Assembly: GCA_004124475.1 (NCBI GenBank)
Contig: SCKK01000003.1
Coordinates: 1-64,000, forward strand
Length of the DNA stretch: 64,000 nucleotides
Source of the DNA: Fidelibacterota bacterium
Lineage (GTDB): Bacteria; Fidelibacterota; Marinisomatia; Marinisomatales; SCKK01
Reading direction: 5' to 3'
The notes under the pieces were generated by a model. That model made no database searches. It was not told the DNA's origin and saw only the letters and a program-made list of their open reading frames with translations. The first letter of the stretch is position 1, and each line of letters begins with the position of its first letter. This document shows, in pieces, positions 24,357 to 32,719 of the stretch. The translations under genes and the position numbers were made by a program.

Positions 24357-25338
24357 TCAAATCCACCTGTTGCATGGTGTGTGTAATTCCATCATATAGA
24401 AGCAGCTTTCCAGAAAGATTCGGTTCTATCCCCAACAATATTTTTACGGTTTCCAATGCCTGGATACTTCCAATAATTCCCGGCAGCATACCGACTACGC
24501 CTTCATCAGAGCATGTCGGCGCCCCTGTGGAACCCAGGGGGAAAAGGTCTGTGTACGATTTTCCACCGTTAAAGTTAAACACAGACACCTGACCTTCAAA
24601 CCTGTATAACCCCCCATATACCAAGGGGATTCCATTTTGACTGGAATATGCATCCATAACAATTCGTGTCTGCATGTTATCAGTAGCATCTACGATAATA
24701 TCTGTATTTTCTAATAACTCATTTACGTTTGCCCCATTTAATAAAATATTTTTCGCCTCGATTTTTGTCTCCGGATTCAACTCGTTAAGTACCCGTTTTG
24801 CAACATTAACCTTTGGCGATCCCACATCTTTGTTCGCAAATAGAGGCTGTCTCTGCAAGTTGGTCACATCTACCAAGTCACCATCAATTAACTTTAAAAA
24901 TCCAATGCCTGCCGCCGTCAGATATTGAGCCACAGGACAGCCCAATCCACCCATCCCAACAACTACAACTTTTGACCGAAGAAGTTTATACTGACCGCTT
25001 TCCCCAATTTCTGAGAGCGCCATTTGCCGACTGTATCTCCCCAAATCCCTATTAGTTGACATTAACTCATTCCACGCTTGTGCCCCTCCAATCAAGTTGT
25101 AAACATTCTCCAGATCGTGTATTTCTATTAAGTGCTGTGTGTGGATTCCAAATTGGCAAATAAGAAGGGTTGCTTTGTCTTCCAAATCTTTAATATTCAG
25201 GTCAGATTCATCTACGAATCTGGCACTTAGGTGATTCAGTGGGAACTGGTTTTTCTGGCTTTTTGTCCGTACATCAATAATATCCAAATCACGACCTTCT
25301 TCTATCCAAGTTTTTAACTTTTTGCACGAAATATTCAT
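24346..25338 (-). CDS. moeB: Rhodanese-MoeB fusion: MoaD adenylyltransferase/sulfurtransferase
   Basis: 330 residues from the ATG at 25338, which overlaps the moeA stop by 4 bp (ATGA). N-terminal rhodanese domain (about 1-85: DIIDVRTKSQKNQFP, presumed active Cys in LLICQFGIH, YNLIGGAQAW), then a ThiF/MoeB domain from RYSRQMALSEIG: GMGGLGCPVAQYL, LQRQPLF, VDATDN, and PTCSDEGVVG. MoeB activates MoaD's C-terminus; in fused proteins the rhodanese usually sits at the C-terminus, so this order is unusual. Sulfur may come from the cysteine desulfurase encoded at 28650. Confidence 0.88.
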   Translation of the reverse strand: MNISCKKLKTWIEEGRDLDIIDVRTKSQKNQFPLNHLSARFVDESDLNIKDLEDKATLLICQFGIHTQHLIEIHDLENVYNLIGGAQAWNELMSTNRDLGRYSRQMALSEIGESGQYKLLRSKVVVVGMGGLGCPVAQYLTAAGIGFLKLIDGDLVDVTNLQRQPLFANKDVGSPKVNVAKRVLNELNPETKIEAKNILLNGANVNELLENTDIIVDATDNMQTRIVMDAYSSQNGIPLVYGGLYRFEGQVSVFNFNGGKSYTDLFPLGSTGAPTCSDEGVVGMLPGIIGSIQALETVKILLGIEPNLSGKLLLYDGITHTMQQVDLIDD

Positions 25339-26570
25339 GACATAAACCTGCCCAAATTCATCCATGGAAAAGGGTTTGCCAGAATAGTATCTCCTTTCTG
25401 AAGTGGAGAACTTCCCGGTGGTGACTCAAGTATACAATTAGCATCTACGGCAGAGGTTACCATATGAGAACCATATTTCTCGGTAGGTACCGCCATTAAC
25501 CTGTTGTTTTCATAACTTAATCGACCAAATAAAAAACAATGTTTATCGGGTTTATTGGGAAAATTTGATTTAAGAATTGCTTTAACCTTACATAGAGGTT
25601 TCAATCCCATCCAATGTTCGCATGTAAGCCAGACAAACTCCATAAAGCAGATGAAAGAAGACACAGGATTTCCAGGCAGTCCAAAAATAAGTATTTCCCC
25701 CTTTGTCCCAAAGAGAAACGGCTTACCCGGTTTTTGAGCCACCCTTCGAAAGTGTTCTTTTACACCCAATTCACTGAAAACTTCTCTAACATAATCATAT
25801 TTCCCTTTCGAGACCCCTCCAGATGTGACAACAATATCACAGGAATCAAGAGCGCGGGATAGCAATTCTCTCATCGATTCAGGATCATCTCTAATCACGC
25901 GATGAAATAATATTTGAGGACCAACTCGCTTCGCCAAGTCTGTTAAGAGATGGAGATTAGAATTGTATATTTGTCCGACTTTAAGGGGATTACCAGGTTC
26001 TATAAGTTCATTCCCAGTGGTGAAAATAGCAATTTTAAGGCGTTGGTAAACGGGAACTTCTCCATACCCGAATGCCACTAAAATATTGAGCTCGGAGGGC
26101 CCGATATGTGTCCCTTTTTTCAATAATAGTTCCCCTTCCTGAATCTCCTCTCCCTGAAACCGGATGTGGTTGTGAAGTGCGGCTGGTTCAAATATTTGTA
26201 CGAGATTATTGCTACTAAATCCACTCGTATTTTCTACAATTACAATGGCATTGGCGCCACCAGGGACCGGTGCTCCCGTCATAATCTGGCAACATTCACC
26301 TTTTTGAATTGCAAATTCCGGTTCAACACCGGCAGAAATGGTCCCTTTAAGTGTTAATCCCACTGGCGATTCTTGAGAAGCACCCACAGTATCTTCCCAC
26401 CGCAAGGCAAAACCATCCATGGCAGAATTATCAAATCGTGGCTGAGCAAATGGCGTAAAAACATCCCTGGCAAGTACCCGATCGGAAGCCTCTTTAACTT
26501 GAACCGTTTCTGAAAGAGGATCAGGAGTAGCCGACTGAATGATTCTGTGTGCTTTTTCAACTGATATCAT
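25335..26570 (-). CDS. moeA: Molybdopterin molybdenumtransferase
   Basis: 411 residues, full length. FDNSAMDGFALRW (domain II), GVEPEFAIQKGECCQIMTGA, the MoCF signature SGGVSKGKYDYV and GLPGNPVSSF are present. Inserts molybdate into adenylated molybdopterin. Lies 2 bp after the TauE-like gene and overlaps moeB. The following domain IV ends near PFPWMNLGRFMS. Confidence 0.93.
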   Translation of the reverse strand: MISVEKAHRIIQSATPDPLSETVQVKEASDRVLARDVFTPFAQPRFDNSAMDGFALRWEDTVGASQESPVGLTLKGTISAGVEPEFAIQKGECCQIMTGAPVPGGANAIVIVENTSGFSSNNLVQIFEPAALHNHIRFQGEEIQEGELLLKKGTHIGPSELNILVAFGYGEVPVYQRLKIAIFTTGNELIEPGNPLKVGQIYNSNLHLLTDLAKRVGPQILFHRVIRDDPESMRELLSRALDSCDIVVTSGGVSKGKYDYVREVFSELGVKEHFRRVAQKPGKPFLFGTKGEILIFGLPGNPVSSFICFMEFVWLTCEHWMGLKPLCKVKAILKSNFPNKPDKHCFLFGRLSYENNRLMAVPTEKYGSHMVTSAVDANCILESPPGSSPLQKGDTILANPFPWMNLGRFMS

Positions 26571-26572
26571 TA

Positions 26573-27334
26573 TTATAACCCAACAAAACCTAATATGCGA
26601 CGAATTGAAGCTATGATCAGCACAACTGCCAAAAGTCGTCGAATAGATGTTTCAGAACCATGAGCAGCACCAAAATGAGTGCCAACCAACCCACCGATTA
26701 ACACAGCAACAATAAACTTTGATAACAAGGTAAGATCAAGACTCATCTGACCGGAAAATGACATTCCTGCCAATCCTGCCACTGAATTTACAAGAATAAA
26801 CAGAGCGCTAACTGCTGCGGTCTCTTTTGCACCTGCCCATTTTTTAAGAATGAGCAACGGTGACAGAAATATCCCTCCACCCACACCAACAATACCTGAA
26901 AGAATCCCAAGACCGGCACCAATGGGCAATGCCGTAGTTAGTTGAGGAGGGCTATGTTCTACCCTGGTGCCTGTTTTATTGAGCATGACCAACCGCCCTG
27001 CTGCCCAGATTAATGTTAAGGATAAAACCGTATCGTAAACCCAGTCGATAATGGGTAAGTAAGCCCCTAAATAGGCAGCCGGAATCGAGGTTACAATAAA
27101 TGGCCAGATGAGTGAGAAATTGAGAAATCCTTGCTTTGAGTAATTGTATAGTGCAAGAGAAGCGACGATCAGATTTAAGCACAATGCATGAGTCTTAAGC
27201 CAATCCGGTCCTTGCTGGGCATAAGCTGTTAAAGAGAGAATAGCCAGATATCCGGATGCACCGCCATGACCGACCGATCCATAAAGAGAAGCCACAACAG
27301 CGAGAGAAAAAAGAAGAATAAATTCAGATTCCAT
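26573..27334 (-). CDS. TauE/SafE (TSUP) family membrane exporter
   Basis: 253 residues with eight predicted helices. The two TSUP half-motifs are visible: GSVGHGGASGYLAILSL near the N-terminus and GILSGIVGVGGGIFLSPLL in the middle. The family exports sulfite, sulfoacetate or related anions. Its place inside the molybdenum cofactor operon (3 bp after the moaC-mogA gene and 2 bp before moeA) suggests a role linked to molybdate, sulfur or the product of a molybdoenzyme; which one cannot be told. Confidence 0.88.
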   Translation of the reverse strand: MESEFILLFSLAVVASLYGSVGHGGASGYLAILSLTAYAQQGPDWLKTHALCLNLIVASLALYNYSKQGFLNFSLIWPFIVTSIPAAYLGAYLPIIDWVYDTVLSLTLIWAAGRLVMLNKTGTRVEHSPPQLTTALPIGAGLGILSGIVGVGGGIFLSPLLILKKWAGAKETAAVSALFILVNSVAGLAGMSFSGQMSLDLTLLSKFIVAVLIGGLVGTHFGAAHGSETSIRRLLAVVLIIASIRRILGFVGL

Positions 27335-27337
27335 GTA

Positions 27338-28285
27338 TTAGCTGTGTCCCTCACCCTCCATGATGGGAAATGCATGAAATATGGAAGGAATGAGGACAGC
27401 GAGAGCGTCTTTGACGGCGCTCGGGTTCCCAGGCAGGCAGATCACAATCGATTTTCTAACAGTGCCTGCCATCAACCGGGATAACATGGCAGTAGATTTT
27501 TTGCTTCTCCCGTATGCATGGAGCGCCTGTTCAATTCCAAGTAGCTTTTGGTCTAGAAGGGGCTCCATTATTTGGATGGTTGAATCGCGAGGACCCAATC
27601 CAGTTCCCCCAGTAGTCAATATTAACCGGACTCCAGTTTGAATCCAGGTTTCAATCGTCTTCTTTAGATTTTCAGATCCATCAGGAAGAACAACAACTTC
27701 AGCAGTCTCACAACCGGAATTTTTAAATCCATCTAATAGGATTTTCCCCGAGATATCTTCACGATGTCCCGATGCCACCCCATCAGATAGTGTGATGATT
27801 CCAACTTTTGGTCTGAATTCGGTGGCATGATCAGACTTGCCCCCCGTTTTTTCCAACAGGCGGATCTCAGAAATTGTCATCTCCTTATCTACTGACTTAC
27901 ACATATCATAAATCGTCAGGGCTGCTACGGATACCGCAGTTAGAACCTCCATCTCTATACCTGTAGCTTCTTTAGTTTTTGCCACTGCCTCTATATAAAT
28001 TTGATCTTCAGACATTATAAATTGTAAATCCACCCAGGAAACGTTGAGAGGATGACACAATGGTATCAACTCAGCGGTTTTTTTTGCTGCCTGGATTCCT
28101 GCAATTTTAGCGGTTGTAAATACATTACCTTTGGGCAAGTTATCACCAAGTAGCAATTGAATCGTTTCCGGTTTCATCCGAATAAGACCACTTGCCTTAG
28201 CAGTTCTAACGGTCACAGTTTTTTCGGTCACATCCACCATTTTAATGTTAATATTTTCGTCCATATGTGATAACTTTTTTAACAT
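27338..28285 (-). CDS. moaC: Bifunctional MoaC-MogA/MoaB fusion protein
   Basis: 315 residues. Residues 1-155 are MoaC, cyclic pyranopterin monophosphate synthase: KGNVFTTAKIAGIQAAKKTA, LIPLCHPL, and EATGIEMEVLTAVSVAALT. From about 163 a MogA/MoaB domain follows: VGIITLSDGVASG, TTGGTGLGPRD and CLPGNPSAVKDAL, which adenylates molybdopterin. One polypeptide thus covers an early and a late step of cofactor synthesis. First gene of the moaCB-tauE-moeA-moeB-moaD-moaE set. moaA lies apart at 55088. Confidence 0.92.
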   Translation of the reverse strand: MLKKLSHMDENINIKMVDVTEKTVTVRTAKASGLIRMKPETIQLLLGDNLPKGNVFTTAKIAGIQAAKKTAELIPLCHPLNVSWVDLQFIMSEDQIYIEAVAKTKEATGIEMEVLTAVSVAALTIYDMCKSVDKEMTISEIRLLEKTGGKSDHATEFRPKVGIITLSDGVASGHREDISGKILLDGFKNSGCETAEVVVLPDGSENLKKTIETWIQTGVRLILTTGGTGLGPRDSTIQIMEPLLDQKLLGIEQALHAYGRSKKSTAMLSRLMAGTVRKSIVICLPGNPSAVKDALAVLIPSIFHAFPIMEGEGHS

Positions 28286-28649
28286 ATTCTTAAATTGTTT
28301 TCAATAGTTGACTGTATCCGCTTGCCCAGATTAAATCGGGGTCAGACAGGCCTGTCTGCCGACAGGCAGAGAATTCCTCCGCAGGATCCTGTAGTTATGT
28401 TTCTCGTTTCCGAAGTTATGTTCTTAGCCCCCTATCTGCGTCATACTCTCTCTGTGATGATCGCTATGATTTTGAGCTTTATAACCGTCCTTTATTTTTT
28501 GCCGCATTGCACTTTTCAATTACCGCAATTCTCAAATAGTTGAAGGTGCGACAAAATTGATCGAGAATTGCGTGACCTTCCCGTTCAATACAAACTCGAT
28601 TCAGCAACAGCTAATTTTGCCTTAACGATCAATACTGCTTCCTTTTACA
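28286..28649. other. Gap with palindromic repeat
   Basis: No gene is visible. CAGACAGGCCTGTCTG (28343-28358) is a perfect 16-bp palindrome followed by CCGACAGGCAG and then CCTCCGCAGGATCCTG, both of the GC-rich palindrome family seen at 12221, 55053 and 56182. It separates the cysteine desulfurase gene from the cofactor operon, so read-through is uncertain. Confidence 0.5.
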
Positions 28650-29834
28650 TCATGAAATCTCATGTTTTTCCATCATTCTCCATAAAGGTGACTTTTCTCT
28701 CAACGAATTAACTGCTATAACGATTTCTTGAATTGCCAACTCTACATCACTTTCCGTGTTAAACCGCCCCAAACCGATTCGTATGGAGGAGTGAGCAAGT
28801 TCTTCGCTATGCCCTAAAGCTTTCATGACATAACTGGGCTCCAGTGTAGCGCTGGTACAAGCTGACCCGGAGGAACAGGCAATTCGCTCCAATTTCATCA
28901 GCAGCGCCTCCCCTTCAACATAGGGAAAGGAAAAATTGATGTTATTGGGAAGTCTATATTCCATACTCCCGTTCACCACCGTATCAGGTAACGCATCCAG
29001 AACCCCATCCAACAACTTGTCCCGAAACTGCTGTAATCGCCTGTTTTCTTCACTTCTATTTTTCGAGCATATTTCAATCGCCCTTCCCAATCCAACGATA
29101 AGAGGCACTGGCAATGTACCGGATCTCATTCCCCGTTCATGCCCCCCACCATCTATTTGTGATTTTAAATTGATTCTGGGATTTCTTTGTCTCACATAAA
29201 GAAATCCAATACCTTTGGGTCCATACATTTTATGTCCTGAAGCTGCAAGCATATCAATATTTAATACTTGAACATCAATGGGAAGTTTGGCAAAGGATTG
29301 AGCTGCATCCACTAAAAAAGCGACATTTCGATCTTTACAAATTTCCCCGATTTCTAAAATAGGATTTAAAACGCCAATCTCATTATTGGCATGCATGATA
29401 GCAACCAATATTGTCCCTTTTTTAATTGACGAGGCAACATCATCCGGATTTACGCGACCATCTTTATTGACAGGTAAATAAGTAACTTTCCAACCCCTTC
29501 GTTCCATCTCTTTACACGTATCCAATACAGCTTTATGTTCAATTACCTGAGTAATAATATGATTACCCAACTCAGCGTTACGTTCGCAAAACCCTTTAAT
29601 GGCTAAATTAAGTGCTTCCGTAGCGCCACTAGTAAACACGATCTCCCTGGTTTTTGCATTTAACTCAATTGCTATGATCTTGCGAGTATCCTCTACTGAT
29701 TCCTCCGCTTCCCACCCAAAAGAATGATTTCGGCTGGCGGCATTGCCAAACTTCTCTGTGAAATATGGCAACATGGCTTTTAGAACGGCAGGATCAACCG
29801 GCGTGGTGGCATTGTTATCGAGGTAAACTTTCAT
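28650..29834 (-). CDS. Cysteine desulfurase (IscS/NifS family)
   Basis: 394 residues. PLP-binding Lys in SGHKMYGPKG, N-terminal YLDNNATTPVDP, HKAVLD with the catalytic His, and the sulfur-carrying Cys in CSSGSACTSATLEPS. The SSGSAC loop is of the IscS/group I type. Releases sulfur from cysteine for Fe-S clusters, thiolation and molybdopterin synthase. No iscU lies beside it; the moeB rhodanese on the same strand downstream is a plausible acceptor. Confidence 0.92.
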   Translation of the reverse strand: MKVYLDNNATTPVDPAVLKAMLPYFTEKFGNAASRNHSFGWEAEESVEDTRKIIAIELNAKTREIVFTSGATEALNLAIKGFCERNAELGNHIITQVIEHKAVLDTCKEMERRGWKVTYLPVNKDGRVNPDDVASSIKKGTILVAIMHANNEIGVLNPILEIGEICKDRNVAFLVDAAQSFAKLPIDVQVLNIDMLAASGHKMYGPKGIGFLYVRQRNPRINLKSQIDGGGHERGMRSGTLPVPLIVGLGRAIEICSKNRSEENRRLQQFRDKLLDGVLDALPDTVVNGSMEYRLPNNINFSFPYVEGEALLMKLERIACSSGSACTSATLEPSYVMKALGHSEELAHSSIRIGLGRFNTESDVELAIQEIVIAVNSLREKSPLWRMMEKHEIS

Positions 29835-29942
29835 TCCGACTTGATGCTAAAAGTATATTCATTATGAAATAAATCAAAAGAAATATACAAATCTCTGTTT
29901 ACATGTGAAATTGCTAAAACTTATCTTTGTTGTAATTAAAGA

Positions 29943-29977
29943 TGCCATCCGTTAGCTGAGGGATGGCACCCTTTTTT
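29943..29977 (+). terminator. Hairpin followed by a T run
   Basis: TGCCATCC (29943-29950) and GGATGGCA (29961-29968) form a perfect 8-bp stem with a 10-base loop, followed by CCCTTTTTT. By its T run it would stop plus-strand transcription, yet no plus-strand gene ends here, so it may instead protect the cysteine desulfurase region or be a relic. The remaining 29978-30151 has no gene. Confidence 0.45.
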
Positions 29978-30151
29978 CCGGTGAGCTGGATGGAAATTGA
30001 TTTTTGGCAAACACTAAGTTTATGAAGGGTACTAATGAAGTAACGCAAAATTTTCTTTTGGGTAAACAGTCAAGAATTTGACCGCATACCGGTTGATGCC
30101 TGTTTTACAAAAGATTGGCATAATTATTAACTAAGCAATCCGAAACTACCT

Positions 30152-30496
30152 TCATTTTAAAAAGATCATCTTACGGGTTAAAACTGTATATCCAACATCT
30201 AACCTACAAAAATAAATTCCTGGACTAACAATTTTACCTGTTTGATCGTACTCATCCCACTTTACAACCCATGTACCCGGGTCTTGAACTCCATTGAAAA
30301 GAGACTTTACTTCTTTACCCAAGATATTATATATAGAAATTCCCATATCGGCTTTTTCGACTATTTCATACTGAATAGTTGTGCCTGGAATAAAGGGATT
30401 GGGGTAGGCCGGATATAACGCATAACCGTCGGGTACCCAAGTGGTTTTTGCCACCTGTTCACCGTCTAGATCGACGGTAACTCCCTCTAAAAACAC
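30152..30496 (-). pseudogene. C-terminal fragment of a T9SS-exported protein (sorting domain)
   Basis: 114 residues made almost wholly of a type IX secretion C-terminal sorting domain: YALYPAYPNPFIPGTTIQYE, ISIYNILGKEVKSLF, GTWVVKWDEYDQTGK and SPGIYFCRLDVG, ending TRKMIFLK. Such domains sit at the end of large secreted proteins and are cleaved after outer-membrane passage. No long passenger frame runs into it; 30497-30660 upstream shows only stops. It is a remnant of a larger gene and a good pointer to an FCB-group host. Confidence 0.75.
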
Positions 30497-30660
30497 CTTC
30501 CTAAGTTAGGCAGAGTTACTGTAAGTTGCTCCTCGGAACGGATAGTTATATGTTACAGAAATGTTACAGTTCTCCACCATTTATAAACCGAACTTAATTG
30601 ATGTATCGCGCTCCTGGGGGATGGCTACTTTAGTGTGGGAATTGGAGTGGACTACTGATA

Positions 30661-31073
30661 TTAGCGTAGGACGACTTTTGATACAGCCAGTGCAAGGCCT
30701 GCTGCCAACACCTTCATTGTACGCTTAGACGTATGTGGCTGCAATAGAATATTTCCATGGTATGGATTTTCCAAATCTAACGAATCTCTCTCATACGAGA
30801 GTAAGTTCTCAACTGTAGGACGTTGGTTCAGCCTATCAATTTCACTTCTCAGGATAACAGCCACACCAGTTTTGAACTGTAATTCATCATTATCCTTTTT
30901 CTGTTTGAGTGTGAATTCAATAACTGTATTATCGTCCTCCCAGTTAATTGACTGTTTTTCCAGCCACTATTTGGGTCAAGATTAAAATGGAAGAGATGGG
31001 AATTTACATTCCCTTCAGCATTCAGGTAATCGTCGTGCGGTATGCCCCGAATGCAATTGGCGGGAAAAGTCAC
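30661..31073 (-). pseudogene. Third gene of TIGR04255 operon, one-base frameshift in an A run
   Basis: Start ATG 31073: MTFPANCIRGIPHDDYLNAE and then LDPNSGWK. Adding one A to the A5 run at about 30951-30955 restores a single frame: KKQSINWEDDNTVIEFTLKQ, then RSEIDRLNQRPTVENLL, to the TGA/TAG end at 30661 (about 137 residues). Without that base the protein stops early. Homopolymer location makes a sequencing error as likely as a real mutation. Family unknown. It starts 2 bp after the preceding gene, so the three genes form an operon. Confidence 0.55.
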
Positions 31074-31074
31074 T

Positions 31075-31584
31075 TTATGAATGGGAAATGATGAAATTCA
31101 ATAACCATAATATCAACTTGTCCAGATCGTTGTCGAGGAGAAACCCAGAGGCGCTGATTTCTCCTAGGCTCTTATTTGTTATGAGATACCAGCTGGACCC
31201 CTTCTGGTCAGTTTCAATGCTGAACCCGATACGATAATCCTGAAAGATCCATTCGAGTAATATAGAACCATCATCAACAGTGTGAGCTTCTAAATCTGGA
31301 AAGAAAGGAAGATTGGCTTGGAAAGACTGAAATACCAAGATTGTTTCATCAATCGATGATAGTAACTTGTTAGCTTCTATCGCCATGCCCTGGTTATCCA
31401 ACTTTCCAATAAGGTCTCTGGCTGTGTCAGAATAAGAAGATCCCCAGGGTAGGGCGATGTAGTCACGATCTACTTTTCCACCGTAAGTCTCATCGAAGAA
31501 AGTCTCCCTAACCGGATAGGTAAGTTCATCCGGCAGCACGAATAAGATTCTTGAATCGGTCTCTTGATAAAATGAAGATTTCAT
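31075..31584 (-). CDS. Hypothetical protein partnering a TIGR04255 protein
   Basis: 169 residues, acidic, no signal peptide or helix through the membrane. Recognisable stretches (FQANLPFFPDLEAHTVDDGS, ILLEWIFQDYRIGFSIE, SSWYLITN) suggest a beta-rich fold; YRIGFSIE-type sequence recurs in proteins encoded after TIGR04255 genes, but I cannot name a family. The ATG overlaps the stop of the TIGR04255 gene by 4 bp, indicating translational coupling. Confidence 0.65.
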   Translation of the reverse strand: MKSSFYQETDSRILFVLPDELTYPVRETFFDETYGGKVDRDYIALPWGSSYSDTARDLIGKLDNQGMAIEANKLLSSIDETILVFQSFQANLPFFPDLEAHTVDDGSILLEWIFQDYRIGFSIETDQKGSSWYLITNKSLGEISASGFLLDNDLDKLILWLLNFIISHS

Positions 31585-32378
31585 AATACAGTTGGCTCCA
31601 TGGCATTATGAAGACGCTCGGTAATACACCACTGAAATAATCGGCTGGCGCGGACATTGAAATAGTCGAGCTTTTCAGTTGTTTCCTCAATTCCCGCTTT
31701 CTTCGAGTTAAAGAAGTCGCAATCAATAGAATAACAGATTTCATTCTCGTCCTGTGCCTTCACAAACTTGGTGATAATTCGAACAATACTCTCTCCGTCC
31801 GACAAAGCAATTTCATATTTGTTTTCGAAAGACCCTACGGTTGATCCAATTTCCCCAACTCCGAGGATTCCGAGTACGTACGGTTGAATTAGTTGATCCC
31901 ATCCAACGTCTGCTAAGCCTAAACGCGATCTCCTAATTATGTCGATATAACGTAGTCCTACCCTGGAGAAATTATCTGGTTTGTATTGATCAACTAACGC
32001 TTGCAACGGGATTTCCAGAGTTTCTCTAAAATCTTCCCATCTTGTGTATGACATAGCTGTTAGAGCTACGAATGTCCGCGTCAGATTGATTTTCCATTCA
32101 GCATCCTCAGAAGAAAATACATAATTCTTCAACTGAAAATCTGATGACCGGAAGATTTCGCTAATAGCTTGGAAGGAAACGTCTCCCTTAAGTGGTGGGG
32201 TCTTTTCAAATATAATGGCTTCCTGGGAAAAATTAGGAAAGCTTGATCTAACCCTGTCTTGAAAATCAGCAGGGATTTCAGCATCAATCTTAAGGATTGG
32301 TGAAAATCGAAGCTGACATATTACTTGGTCAAGCTGATTCTTCTTGTATAATACTCTCTCAACCTGGGGAAATGGCAT
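31581..32378 (-). CDS. TIGR04255-family protein
   Basis: 265 residues. The N-terminal signature QVICQLRFSPILKIDAEIPA with FQDRVRSSFPNF is that of the sporadically distributed TIGR04255 family; the middle holds VGLRYIDIIRRS and the end is mixed alpha/beta. The scattered distribution of this family points to horizontal spread; its biochemical role is unknown. It leads a compact three-gene operon (31581, 31075, 30661) with a 4-bp overlap and 1-2-bp spacing, like many phage-defence or stress modules. Confidence 0.72.
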   Translation of the reverse strand: MPFPQVERVLYKKNQLDQVICQLRFSPILKIDAEIPADFQDRVRSSFPNFSQEAIIFEKTPPLKGDVSFQAISEIFRSSDFQLKNYVFSSEDAEWKINLTRTFVALTAMSYTRWEDFRETLEIPLQALVDQYKPDNFSRVGLRYIDIIRRSRLGLADVGWDQLIQPYVLGILGVGEIGSTVGSFENKYEIALSDGESIVRIITKFVKAQDENEICYSIDCDFFNSKKAGIEETTEKLDYFNVRASRLFQWCITERLHNAMEPTVL

Positions 32379-32719
32379 ACTCGTCTGTTCTCCTGGAACT
32401 AAATGCTATGCTATATTATAATCTATCTATGTACATTCGCAAAAGATATAAGTTCTCGTGAGAATAATCAGATGTCACCTCCTTCGAGATAAATATCCCC
32501 CCCCTGACAACACGTTCCAATTGTTCTTCAAGACCAAATGATGCTATCGAGGATGTACCCTGTTTCCCGCCTAATCCAGAGGTAATTAATAATAAAATAA
32601 CAACAAAATGATTTCTGCTTATTTTTCTGTTTTCTTTTCCAATCTGTTGTATTTTAAGGCTTTAAATTAATGATGGTTATTCATAATTCCACAGTTATTT
32701 ACCACCCTAATCAATCCAA
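32379..32719. other. Gap with a truncated signal-peptide-like start
   Basis: The minus strand reads RNHFVVILLLITSGLGG, which looks like a secretion signal, then QGTSSIASFGLEEQLERVV and GGIFISKE. It has no good start codon or ribosome-binding site and runs out near 32400. Probably a decayed short gene; otherwise AT-rich spacer. Confidence 0.3.
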
